From: Ciona savignyi
Lineage: Eukaryota; Chordata; Ascidiacea; Phlebobranchia; Cionidae
Assembly (NCBI GenBank): GCA_000149265.1
Contig: CH002524.1
Coordinates: 51,683 to 115,682 of the forward strand
DNA length: 64,000 bases
Direction: 5' to 3'
Part shown: piece by piece, positions 10,316 to 20,788 of the stretch
Numbering within the stretch: position 1 is the stretch's first letter
Layout of the letters: each line of letters begins with the position of its first letter
The notes under the pieces: model-generated
Database searches by the model: none
Seen by the model: only the letters and a program-made list of their open reading frames with translations
Told to the model about the DNA's origin: nothing
Position numbers and translations under genes: made by a program

Positions 10316-11204
10316 GGTAAGTACTTAATGTACATCAAACTGAGGCTACAGCTGATCGACATTTGTGACGTCACCGAGTCGCTTGTCGGAACTCCTGGTG
10401 TGTTGTGCGTAATTTTTTTAAACCTTTTTTTACTTTTTTTAGGCCGATTCTCTTCTTTTCAAACTGTATATCGGCAAAGATGATTTTAAAACCGCATCTC
10501 CTTGATCAATATCCAGAAAATTCACAAATTAAAGGGTGCCTCTAAATACTACGGGATCGCTTGGAGCGCTTGATTCACTTAGATTGCTATGGAAAGTAAT
10601 TCTCACCCTGTCCCTAACACTAGTCTCAACCCCAGAACTAACTTTAACCCCAACCCTAACATTAATATTATAGCTTTTGTAATTACGAAGTATAGTAAGC
10701 GATCCATGCAATCCAAGCGATCCTGTAGTATTTAGAGGTAGGCTACCGCAAATTTAATACCGGTATTATATCAATACCAATGCACAATAACCCCATGGTT
10801 GACTGATTGGGTTAGGATTGGTGTTCAGGTAGAGATTAGCGTTAGGGTTGGGGTTCAGGCTTAGAGTTAGTTTTCACGCAAATAAGTGTGTGCAGTTTCA
10901 TAGAATAAATAGTGTGTGCAGTGCATAGACTAAGCACACCACTGAATACCCAGCATTTGGTTTAGCACCCATCACATTTCGAAATGTTTTAAAATCTTCA
11001 TACAGAAGCGCGCTAGATATATACCGGTAGATATAATCCACAATACACCAGGTGTTTCCACAAGTTACTTGTCGTTTCGCATGAACAACTCTCTCCTAGG
11101 AAAAAAATTACCCATAATACATCAGGAGTTCCCATAAGCTACTTTATGACGTCACAAATGTCGATCAGCTGTAGCCTCAGTTTGATGTACATTAAGTGCT
11201 TACC
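10316..11204. mobile_element. Mutator-like MITE inserted in the 5' LTR
   Basis: Flanked by the 9-bp duplication GTCTATTGC at 10307-10315 and 11205-11213; the 3' LTR has this site once and uninterrupted. Terminal inverted repeats begin GGTAAGTACTTAATG / GGTAAGCACTTAATG, match over 58 bp with one difference, and continue at lower identity to over 100 bp. No transposase is encoded. Long TIRs and a 9-bp duplication suggest a MULE-type non-autonomous element. The right end shows an extra diverged copy of the inner TIR. Confidence 0.8.
10535..10740. mobile_element. Second MITE nested inside the Mutator-like MITE
   Basis: About 206 bp with inverted ends GCCTCTAAATACTAC / CCTCTAAATACTAC. Its core of CTAACCC-like and TAACCCC-like words is shared with the copy at 49403-49932. 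Coding potential is absent. The target duplication is not clear in this copy. Confidence 0.65.
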
Positions 11205-11298
11205 GTCTATTGCGCTGGTTCGGCTCAAACCCAAGGTTAAGGCGAGATATAACCCCTAACCCAATCCCCTAACTAAAAGAAAAAGCCGAGCTCCCACA

Positions 11299-11759
11299 TT
11301 GGTGACCTTAAGAATCGTGAGTGAACACGCAACCTAAACGGAAGAAAAAGTAATAATACGCAAGCTTCAGCCTGAAGTTTTAGAAGAAAGAAGAAACTGT
11401 ACATTTGAACTTTGTCTGCTTTAACAAGAAGAGTCGAGGAAGATCAGAACATTTTAAATTTTAATCAAGAAAGAAGTTGTCTACGCCAAGATTTCGAGTA
11501 ACGATTTGTAGAAAACCAAGAATACAGGTTTGTTTCCACGGATCAGCGTCGAGACGTCGATAAAGAGCCAGAAGAAGACATCGTTTTTCTACCAGAGTAT
11601 CGTAATTTTGTAACTATTTTATTTTTTATATAAATATCTATTTTATTTTAACGAAGACCTTTCGTGAGTGTAACCCAGCTTCACGTTATCAGGTCTGAGA
11701 ATTTTAACTTTTGCGAACTGATTCAGGTTGTTTGTGCGTAAGAACTAGCATTAGCAACC
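11299..11759 (+). promoter_or_regulatory. Retrotransposon leader with primer-binding site
   Basis: The LTR is followed at once by TTGGTGACCTTAAGAATCG. The TGG start is what a site complementary to the CCA end of a tRNA should have; the exact tRNA is not determined. The rest is an untranslated leader, purine-rich at 11340-11560, ending at the gag ATG. Confidence 0.55.
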
Positions 11760-12920
11760 ATGCATAAATTCGGTTTGTCTTTCCCCAGGCCGAAAAACAC
11801 ATCACAGAGGCGTTTTAGTGAAGCACCTTTCTCGACGCCAATACTACCCGAGTCAGCTGTCCCTCAACGCGGCCAGGTTAGTGATGTTTTCGATCGTGCT
11901 CCGAATCTGCCTTCATATCCGCAAACGAACGTTACACCCACCACCCATTTTAACGAGGCTTCTAGCCGAAATCCTTTTAACGAGGATACTGTCATGAGTT
12001 CTGAATTTCCCCAGACCTGTGACTTTGAACAAACTTTAGCTCTTGCCCCGTCTAGAAATTATGTGAGGGCTAAGGCTAAAACGGTAGAATTACCGCGTTT
12101 TTGGGAATCGAGTCCAGAGCACTGGTTTACTCGTTCTGAATTAATTTTTCTAAATAATAACGTCCTATCGGAGGCTGGCAAATACGAGTCTGTATTGATG
12201 GCGTTAAACGAGTCACAATACACTCGCGTTGTCGATTGCACTGATGCTTTGTCGTCTAACCCGTATGAGTCCCTGAAGTCTGCGCTATTAAAGCGATACG
12301 GTCGTAGCGAAGAACAGAAATTAGAGATTTTGTTGGAAACGACTGAGATCGGTGAGGATTCGCCCAGTGATTTTGTGATTAAAATGAAATCACTGCTTGG
12401 ATCAAACCGAGATCATGAGTCGTGGGTTAGATTTATGCGTAACCGGTTGTTAAAATGTTTGCCGCCAGATGTTGCCATTGTGTTAAAAGCATTATGTCAT
12501 CTCAGTCTTGATGATTTAGCCGCGAGAGCAGACACGATGTTGTCTGGACGTAGGTCGGAGCATTTAGAAGGTGCTTTACACTTACGAAAGCTGGAGCTTA
12601 TAAACGTTTCTTTAGAGAGGCGTTTAGAAAGCATAACAAGGTCGCTGCAACAATTAACGCACAATGCGCCTCGTCCGATTTATGATCGACCGCCCGACAA
12701 TTATGATAGTCGTCATTCAGGTTATCACCCCCGAGACTTGCCGCCCTCGCAATTACAACGTCGTGGTAGTTTTCGTAATAATCGCCGCCCAGGCCCTCGT
12801 AATTTCTCTCGGGACCAGCGTAGATTGTGCCATTATCATGTCCGTTTTGGTAGGAATGCCGATAGATGCGTTCAACCTTGTGATTGGATAAGTTCTGACT
12901 CGACTATGCCAAAAAACTAG
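11760..12920 (+). CDS. Ty3/gypsy Gag
   Basis: Uninterrupted 386-residue structural protein, expected to form the virus-like particle and bind the RNA. Residues about 100-260 fit the metazoan gypsy Gag core: PRFWESSPEHWFTRSE, then NPYESLKSALLKRYG, then RLLKCLPPDVAIVLKALC. Near the C-terminus is a CHYHVRFGRNADRC...C segment, a variant cysteine-histidine knuckle common in this Gag type. The start ATG is the first after a long leader. It ends CCA AAA AAC TAG, which overlaps the candidate frameshift heptamer at 12911. It is the only fully open gene of the element. Confidence 0.85.
   Translation: MHKFGLSFPRPKNTSQRRFSEAPFSTPILPESAVPQRGQVSDVFDRAPNLPSYPQTNVTPTTHFNEASSRNPFNEDTVMSSEFPQTCDFEQTLALAPSRNYVRAKAKTVELPRFWESSPEHWFTRSELIFLNNNVLSEAGKYESVLMALNESQYTRVVDCTDALSSNPYESLKSALLKRYGRSEEQKLEILLETTEIGEDSPSDFVIKMKSLLGSNRDHESWVRFMRNRLLKCLPPDVAIVLKALCHLSLDDLAARADTMLSGRRSEHLEGALHLRKLELINVSLERRLESITRSLQQLTHNAPRPIYDRPPDNYDSRHSGYHPRDLPPSQLQRRGSFRNNRRPGPRNFSRDQRRLCHYHVRFGRNADRCVQPCDWISSDSTMPKN
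12911..12917 (+). promoter_or_regulatory. Candidate -1 ribosomal frameshift site (A AAA AAC)
   Basis: In the gag frame the sequence reads CC A AAA AAC TAG. A AAA AAC is a standard X XXY YYZ slippery heptamer. A -1 shift reads into a frame that is open through the protease motif DTGS at about 13056, so Gag-Pol could be made by frameshifting just before the gag stop. A downstream stem-loop was not established by hand. Confidence 0.6.
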
Positions 12921-13348
12921 TTTCGCGCTCGTTTCGGATACCAGCGAATCATAAACGAGCGCGTTTTGCGGCTTATTCTTGCTTTGATAATTTTAAGCAG
13001 AATTCAGGGCTATTCTTTGTGCGTGACAGCATTAATGGTTTGTCGTTTGTTGTCGATACTGGCTCAGAGGTATCTATTATTCCGCCTCAAGCGACAGATT
13101 TTATCAAAGATATGGCTCTAAGCTTTGCGCTTTAAATGGGACTAATATCGAGACGTTTGGTGTTAGGCAATTGAATGTTTCATTTCGTGGCGTAGGTTCC
13201 TTTCGCTGGAGGTTCCAAGTAGCCAATGTAAGATATCCCATTCTAGGTAATGACTTTCTTGCCCATTTTGGCTGTGTCATAGACGTGCGTAATCGCCGTC
13301 TCTCTCGTCTGCCCCCGTCTGACCGTTTCAGGAATAGTAGTTACGTCC
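12918..13348 (+). pseudogene. Ty3/gypsy aspartic protease
   Basis: In the -1 frame relative to gag the sequence is open from the heptamer to about 13132 and contains FVVDTGSEVSIIPP, the active-site loop of a retroviral-type aspartic protease. A one-base shift near 13105 moves the rest to another frame, where the ILGNDFLAHFGC segment (about 13225) is found. The frame then runs into the hAT insertion at 13357. The shift and the insertion inactivate pol. Confidence 0.75.
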
Positions 13349-13356
13349 GCGCCAGG

Positions 13357-16300
13357 CAGTAGCGGATTAAGGAGGGGGGGGCTAACAGGGCTGCAGCCCG
13401 GGGCCCCCATCATTAAGGGGCCCCCAATTCCTAACTAGATCATACGATTAAATTATTATCGGTACTTCAATAACTGTTTAAATTTATACTGATTGAACGT
13501 TATACTTTGTAATAAGGCTTTGTTGCGTCTATATGTACATTGTTACGTCACACACTACTGTTTTTTTCGAGGACGCAATTGCGAGCCTTGGTCTTGTCAT
13601 ATTTTCAGTATTAGACGTGAACAAAGTGTAAGTTAACAAAGTTTACATTTACAGTTTAATTTTAGATTAAATTAGTGCAGGCGGTGTAACTTTTGATGGT
13701 CAAAACTTTCGCCCGGTATGATTAGGCTAGCCGGTAGCCTGTTAGCCAACAGATGAAATGGGTGTTAGTCTTCAGCATGAAATTTGCCTAATTTTGTATT
13801 TTTGTTAAACCGGTGGCCCATGAGTTTTTATACTTTACTCTTAGGATGCAGCGTAGATATCCTAGTGGAGCACAAAAGCGTGCAGCTGCTTTAGAAAAGA
13901 AGAAAAAAGAATCACATCTTGCTGAAAAGATTCCTAAACTTACAACTTGCCTTAAACTAAGTAGAAGTACAACAGCAGGTGAGGATGAACCCATTTCGCC
14001 TAAGTTGGACATTGGAAATCAGACTATACATGGATCTTCTATGCATGTATTGGATGAGGATGTTAATGCTTGTTCTGAACCTAAAAGTGTAACGGATGAT
14101 GTTATTAGTGATGATCTTAACTTTTGGCCACAAAAAATTTCTGAAAACTTGAGAAATTACTGGATACAGCGTGGTTCATCTTTATGTCAGCATAAAAATC
14201 ATGGTTTTAAAGAATCAGTGGTACAGTTGGAGAAAGAATCACAACGCCGATACTGTAGTATAGCTTTGTTTCAGCGCGTTCATGCAAGAACAGGAGAACA
14301 GTTTGATAGAACTTGGTTATGCTATTCTAAAACAAGTGGACGAGTTTATTGTTTTGTATGCAAGCTAATGTCAAGTACAGTGAGTAAGCTGACCAGTGGA
14401 TTAAATAATTGGAAACATGCTCATGAAATACTTATGAATCATGAAAATTCTAAACAGCACCTTGATGCCATGGCAGCTTTATGTGCTCGAAAGTCATCCA
14501 GTCAGATAGACAGCGATCTGGTGAAGCAGTATGAAGGCGAAGTCCAGTATTGGCAAGAACTTCTTCGGAGGCTAGTCAGTGTTGTGAAATTTCTCTGTGT
14601 CCGTGGCCTCGCGTTTCGTGGCAAGAATGAACTAATAGGTTCATCCAACAATGGTAATTATCTAGGCATACTTGAGCTTCTGAGTGAGTACGACACGTTT
14701 CTAGCTGAACATATTAGTAAGCATGCAAACAAGGGTCGAGGCCATGCGTCTTATTTATCTTCAACTATTTGTGAGGAGTTGATCGAGCTCATGGGTCAAA
14801 AGGTTTTATGTGTAATTATTGATGAAATCAAAACAGCTAAGTATTTTTCAATATCTGTTGACTCTACTCCTGATATCATGCATGTGGACCAGCTCACAGT
14901 GGTTATTCGATATGTTCTACAATCTGGCCCTGTTGAACGATTCTTAAAGTTCATACCGATATATTCTCACACTGGATCAGAAATTGCTCGAATAATTCTT
15001 TAGTTCCTGGAAGAAAATGGCATAAACATTCAAAACTGTCGTGGCCAGTCATATGATAATGCTTCTAACATAAGCGGCAAGTACAAAGGCGTGCAAGCAA
15101 TCATCCGTGAAAGGTGCAGTGTTGCTTATTACATACCGTGCACAGCGCACTCTTTAAATTTGATTGGAAAATGTGCAGCAGAATGTTGCCCCAATGCAGT
15201 TGAATGATTTAATCTTCTTCAAAATCTCTATTCATGGTTTGTATCATCTACCCACCGATGGCAGGTACACCGAAAGCATCTAAGGGGGTTGCCTGTTACA
15301 AAGGCCTTGTCTGACACAAGGTGGTCAGCACGGTATGATGCGGTACGGGCTTTAAATAAAGGGTACCATGAGAATATGTCAGCACTAGAAGAACTGCAAT
15401 CTGATGAAAATCAGCCGCGGGACAGTAGGCTTGTGGCTGAAGGATTTCTAAAGAAGCATCAGCAGCTGGAAGTTGCCATTTTGGTGGAAGTTTGGGACAC
15501 GGTCTTAGAAAGATTTCAAAAAAACAGTTTAACTCTCCAAGGAAGTAAACTCCCTGTGAATTCAGCAGTTCATTTGTTGGAATCTCTCCTCGAATTCGTT
15601 AGAAGCCAGAGATCTGAATTTGAATATTATGAAGATAAAGGGATAGCGAAGTCTGTTGTCAAAGTGTACAAAGAAACTTCAAAACGAGAAAAGACGAGGA
15701 AGCGCCAATTCGATGAGGGTTGTTCGAAAGAAACAATATTCTCACCCAGAGAACGATTCAGGTGTGAGGTATATTTGCCAATTATGGACGCACTGTCATC
15801 AGCTGTACAACATCGTTTGCACTCGTATATGCACATTCAGAACAAGTTTGGATTCCTATCCAACATATGTGAGCTGAGTAAAGACGACATTCGTCATGCA
15901 GCAATCCAGTTAATGGAAACATATGTAAATGATTTTGAAGACTGCTTCCCATCGGAAATGATTCATTTTTCTGAATTTTACAAAACCGTTAGTGGTCAAG
16001 AGAAGAAAAAATCACGGAACTCAAGTACAGAGATAGAAATGCTTTTGCTGTTGAATAAAAATATGTGTAGCCACATCTTTCCAAACGTTCACATCGCACT
16101 TCGCATTAATCTGTACATGGCACCATCCAACTGCTGTGGAGAGCGATCCTTTTCGAAATTGAAAAGAATAAAAAATGAGGCGAGGAATTCCATGGGTCAA
16201 GAGCGACTCAATTTTCTCTCACTTATGAGCATCGAAAATGATGTTGTTGACTCACTTTCCTTCACTGATTTGATCCGCGACTTCGCCCTCAGAAAAGCTC

Positions 16301-16580
16301 GCAAAAAATCTATCTAACACATTATTCGTAGGATGAATGCTTATTAGCTTGATGAATTTGTATATTCGTTCGTTGTATATGTGAATTTCATTGTAATTTT
16401 TGATAGTATTGTATTAATGATTGATGTTATCTGATGCTTTGTTTCAATAACACAAAATGTTCAGTTGGTTCAGGTCGTGTTTTCAGCCTATTAACGTTAA
16501 TTTTATATTTATGCTATATATCGATAGGGCCCCTGTCGAAATTTCAGCCAGGGGCCTTGTACAACCTTAATCCGCCCCTG
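13357..16580 (+). mobile_element. Complete hAT transposon (3224 bp)
   Basis: Bounded by the 8-bp duplication GCGCCAGG at 13349-13356 and 16581-16588. Terminal inverted repeats are CAGTAGCGGATTAAGG and CAGGGGCGGATTAAGG. TIRs of the CAG-x2-GCGG type and 8-bp duplications are diagnostic of hAT elements. It carries one long transposase gene. Inserted in the protease-RT linker of the Ty3 element; the pol frame resumes directly after it. Confidence 0.95.
13846..16317 (+). pseudogene. hAT transposase (ZMYM1-like, DUF4371) with two nonsense codons
   Basis: A single reading frame of about 823 codons interrupted only by TAG at 15001-15003 and TGA at 15205-15207; no frameshift. The start was set at ATG 13846 (MQRRYPSGAQKRAAA), preceded by a splice-acceptor-like CTCTTAG. 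An N-terminal TTF-type zinc finger is seen at about residues 140-220 (WLCYSKTSGRVYCFVCKLM ... NWKHAHE). A DUF4371 core follows, with NCRGQSYDNASNISGKYKGV at about 400. The C-terminal hAT dimerisation region is CCGERSFSKLKRIKNEARN. Length and domain order are those of full-size family members. The nonsense codons make it inactive as read. Confidence 0.9.
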
Positions 16581-17690
16581 GCGCCAGGCATGGCCGTTTT
16601 AATGCCAATGATAAGCGGAATTTTCGCCATAATCAGTACCGCCGCCCTAAGCCTCCCCAGTCTGTCACTCCGCGTCCTGAGTCTATTTGTTTCGCCCCGC
16701 ACCCGTTGCTGTGCCTCAGTCTGTAAAAATAAGCGAGCCTGTTCGCCCTAAAGTTGTGGTTTCGGACATTAAGGAGTTTTCCCAAATTTTTGATTTGTTT
16801 CCCGCCGCCTTTGACGAAGATAGGATACGCGAACCAGTCAACGCACGGTACGTGGGTTCATGAATTAGAAACCACTAGTTATCCTGTTCGTTCTCGTGTT
16901 CGGCGACTTGACCCTGTTAAATTAAAGGCAGCGAAAGAAGAGATCGCTAAGCTCGTTTCAAAGGGTATTTTGCGCCGGTCTAACTCCGCCTATGCCAGTC
17001 CACTCCACCTAGTTAAGAAAGGTGAGGGTTTTCGTGTGACTGTTGACTACAGGATGCTGAATCTGGTTACAGTCCCATCCAGATATCCTATCCCTCTTTT
17101 GGCTGATTTGACGTCCAATTTAAATGGTGCCACAATTTTCAGTAAATTAGACTTAAAGTCTGGTTATTTTCAAGTCCCTGTAAGACCGTCTGATATCCAT
17201 AAGACAGCGGTCATTACCCAATTCGGATTATGCGAGTTTACTCGCTTAAGTTTAGGGCTGCGAAACAGTGGTGCAACCTTTCAAATGCTAATGGATAAAG
17301 TGTTCTCCGACCTTCCTTTTCTTTTCGTATATATAGATGATCTAATTGTCCACAGTACAAGTAGGGAACAACATATTGAGCATCTCTTGGCGGTATTTGA
17401 ACGCGTGGAAAAGTTTGGCCTAATCTTAAATAAGGAGAAGTGTGTTTTCGGTGTTGACGCGTTAGATTTCCTTGGTAATACTGTTAACAAGGAAGGCATT
17501 AAGACTCCTGCATCAAAAGTTGCCGCAATTGCTGATTTTCCGCTTCCTGTTGATGTGCGCGGTCTAAGAGGTTTCATCGGAGCTTGCAATTTTTACTCGA
17601 AATTCGTAAAGCATTACGCTACGACGATGGCTCCATTGAATGCAATGATTTCGCCCAAGCTCGGTAAGAAACCTTATTGGGGAACGTTTT
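16581..17690 (+). pseudogene. Ty3/gypsy reverse transcriptase
   Basis: Resumes the pol frame after the hAT element. Two compensating shifts break the linker near 16690 and 16850. From about 16850 the frame is open through the RT: SYPVRSRVRRLDP, GILRRSNSAYASPLHLVKKG, IFSKLDLKSGYFQVPV (first catalytic Asp), FVYIDDLIVHS (YIDD box, about 17327) and GFIGACNFYSKFVKHYA. Just after PLNAMISPKLGKKP (about 17675) the sequence jumps into the integrase N-terminus, so the whole RNase H domain of about 200 residues is deleted. Confidence 0.9.
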
Positions 17691-18815
17691 GTATGGAAAG
17701 CAATGAATGCCGATATCCGTGATTTTACTAAGGGCTGTTTGTCGTGTCAGCAGTCTGAAGTAGAACGCCAGACGTTTTCGAAAATAGAGACCATCCCAGT
17801 TCCGTCTGTGCGATTTCATTCGGTACACGTTGTATATCGCGGGCCCAATGCCTTCCTGTTAAGGGGTTATAGATATGTCCTCCTCGCTATCGACAGATTC
17901 ACTCGGTACCCTGTAGTTGTGCCATTGATTAACATTGATGCTGAAACCGTTGTGAACGCCTTTTGCCTACATTATGTCACAAACTTTGGTTGACCATCGC
18001 AGTTGACTAGTGACCGCGGTGCTCAGTTTTGCTCCTCTTTGTGGAACGATATGGCTAAATTTTTGGGTTGTAAATTGATTCACACATCTTCCTACCATCC
18101 TCAATCGAACGGAATTGCGGAACGATTTTTCAGGACGTTTAAGGCGTCTATCATGGCTAAGGACAATGGACATGGTTGGCTGGATAATCTACCATGGATT
18201 TTACTTGGTTTACGGGCTTCACATAAGCAGGACCTAAAGTGCTCTAGCACAGAGCTTGTCTATGTTAGCACACTAAGGTTACCTGGCCAATTTTTCGAGG
18301 AACCGGAAATTTCGACTGAACATAGTGCGTTTTTACAAGGTCTGAATAAGCATATGTCTTCTTTGCGGCCCACATTACCCAGACGCCCCAGTAACGCGAA
18401 CGAGTATATTAACCCTAGTCTGTGGACATGTTCGCACGTATTTGTCCGTGTTGATGCTGTTAAGCGTTCCTTACAGCGTCCTTATCAGGGTCCCTTTCGC
18501 GTGTTGGATCGAGAGCGCAAGTTTTTTACCGTAGATTTTGGTAACAGACAAACCACGGTTTCCATAGATCGCCTTAAGCCAGCCAACGCGTTTTTAGATA
18601 TAACGGTTTCGCCGTCAGCATCTTCACCTGGCGATATTTCGGTAGCTGGTGAGAATGACATCACCAGAATAGCCGTTGATGCAGATACTTCTGTTCCGCA
18701 GACGTTACCAAGCGAACCGGAAGAACAAGACGCTGAGCAACCAGTCAGACGAACCCGCTGTGGTAGAGTGCTACGCAGACCGACTCAATTGTCTATTTAC
18801 GAGACGCACTTATAA
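17691..18815 (+). pseudogene. Ty3/gypsy integrase
   Basis: Begins inside the HHCC zinc-binding region (MNADIRDFTKGCLSCQ). The catalytic DDE core follows: LAIDRFTRYPVVVP, LTSDRGAQFCS and QSNGIAERFFRTF. Next come a GPY/F-type module (PYQGPFRVLDRERKFFTVDF) and the tail VRRTRCGRVLRRP. One in-frame TGA at 17991-17993 lies between the first and second catalytic aspartates. The upstream histidines of the zinc finger are lost with the RNase H deletion. Confidence 0.9.
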
Positions 18816-18818
18816 AAC

Positions 18819-20588
18819 GATGGTGCAAATATTACTCGTGTCAATTGTGATCTTGCGGATGTTGGTTTTATCCCGGAAGTGGCAGCTACAGTTTCCAACT
18901 GTACTGGCAATCTGCTGATTCCTGAAGATAGTGTTACGTAGAATACCTGTATACGCTTGCCAGACGTTTACCAGCCACTGGATGACTGTTAATTATTTCT
19001 TTGGTGCCCAAACACACGATTTCTCGAACGGTTCCTGATCCCGCCCCAGCTGCAAGTGCGTGCAGAAATTGGATGAAGACGAAAGTTACCGCTGATATTG
19101 GTGAACTTAGGCCACAAACTGGGATGTCTTGGGCCACTTCGAACAAAGTAAGATACGTGTATAAGTGGCCTGTAGGAAGAAACGGTGTTGTAAAGAACGC
19201 ATTACTTACCCGTTCCTTGCTGTTTTATGACCACAACAGAGAGCAGCTGACCAGTTCCATGTCCGCCATGCACAATTGTGACGTTCACTCTGGAAGCTGT
19301 ACCGTAGGCAACCGAATTTTCGTGTGGGACGTTCCACCAAAGATCGATTGTCCTCCAATGAAGACGAGGTCCAACACTACGGTTACGATGCATTTGAGTG
19401 ATACACGAGAGTTAATTCGAATTGAAATTAAGGCTATGGGTATTAGCATGCATAGTCAAGTCAAATGCTCTGCGCGCGTGAACAAGTGTTTTCCAGGTCC
19501 ACGCCACATGGCCTCGGTCAACGGATTGGTTTTTATTTCATCCGAATGTAAGGAAGTTGTCTTACTATAAGTCATCTCTGGTACCCACTGCAACTGCCGA
19601 CGTCTCGAGATCATACCTAACATAGGTGTCCGATGCTACAGCGGAGTCTTTCGCCGAACTGAATGCGCAGTTACAATATGTGGAGTGTCAAGTTCAATCT
19701 CTTTTCTCCAACGTGTACTCTATCATTGGTCGGCAGTATCCGGGGGAGGTGCTCTCTTCACTTCTAGGAGGGGATAGAGCAGCCGTTACCCGAGGGGATG
19801 TGTTATAGGAGTTGAGCTGCATTAACATAACTGCTAGCGTAATGACTTCTCTAGTGTACGAAGGAAAGTTCAGCAGTCGGCAACTGATACAATATCAGGA
19901 TTCAAACGGAGATAAAGGTGTTGGACAACTACACAGGGATGGCAAGGTTTACCCTGGCGTCCAAATGATAGAGGCGTACCACCCAGGCAAAATAATCACT
20001 TTTAAAGTTGGGGAGCAGTATTGCCATGATGAAAACTACACCCTAACTCATTCGAACGCCCACGTGAGAGAAGTTTCCCCGCGATTAAAGACGAAAGCTA
20101 TTCAGTATGAGAGTCTTGACTTCGATGCTTTCATTCATCAGTTTCCGGAGACTGAAAATGGGTTTGAAGATATGAACAGTATGCTGATAGCTCTCAGCCA
20201 AACAGAGTTCGCGAGGAAACAACTCATGCATTATATAGACACCAACAGTGCAGACGGCGATTCGGATAGTGGCTACCACGCTAGGGCACTTGATAAAATT
20301 GCCAGAAATTCATTCCTACAAATTATTAGCGAAATGACTAACCCTTATGTTTCATTGTTTTTTTTCTCATGTATGTGTATGTCCATGTTTTGGGGTATTT
20401 TCTGGACCATACAGGCAATTAGGCAAATTGGCCCTGCGTTAAAAGGGTTGGTCGGTGGTCGTTCTGTTCCGGGTGACCCGGATTCGGTTCGTGATCGCGG
20501 CATCACTGATCCAGGCACTGAGAGGCGACAGCCTTTTCATTCATTATTACATATCAGACATACACACCATCACCCACAGACAGGATGA
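18819..20588 (+). pseudogene. Envelope-like glycoprotein gene of the Ty3 element
   Basis: Lies after pol and before the 3' LTR, where errantivirus-type elements carry env. The frame is broken by stops and at least two shifts (near 18938, 19570-19626 and at 19806-19808). Features seen: cysteine-rich, N-glycosylation-type sites (for example NIT and NCT near 18830-18890), a long segment rich in charged residues, and one strongly hydrophobic stretch of about 24 residues at roughly 20340-20420 followed by a short basic tail, as expected for a C-terminal anchor. The segment around 19650-19900 is organised like a viral surface-glycoprotein ectodomain, but I cannot name the source family. Decayed and non-functional as read. 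Confidence 0.55.
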
Positions 20589-20772
20589 TAACCGAATATT
20601 CTGCTTGATTGTTGTGTCTGTTTTTGCGCCCAAATGTCCTGTTTTAGTTTTGCAGATGCAACGGACGGAATGCCCTGACCTGTGGACTCGTGAACGTTTT
20701 TATTCCTGCAGCAAGGCAGTCGATATGCGACAACATGTGTTTGATTCTATTTATTTAAAAGTTAAAAACACA

Positions 20773-20788
20773 TGGAAGAAAGGATGTA
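20773..20788 (+). promoter_or_regulatory. Polypurine tract before the 3' LTR
   Basis: GGAAGAAAGGA directly precedes the TG of the 3' LTR (with a short GTA spacer), the position used to prime plus-strand DNA synthesis. The 184 bases from 20589 to here hold no other recognisable element. Confidence 0.55.

Larger units (their letters stand above)
9811..11298 (+). repeat. 5' LTR (about 590 bp plus 889-bp insertion)
   Basis: Aligns from TGTCGCATATTCG to CTCCCACA with the 3' LTR at 20789-21380. Contains a TATATATACC stretch near 10048 and an AATAAA at about 10184. It is interrupted at 10316 by a MITE. Confidence 0.85.
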
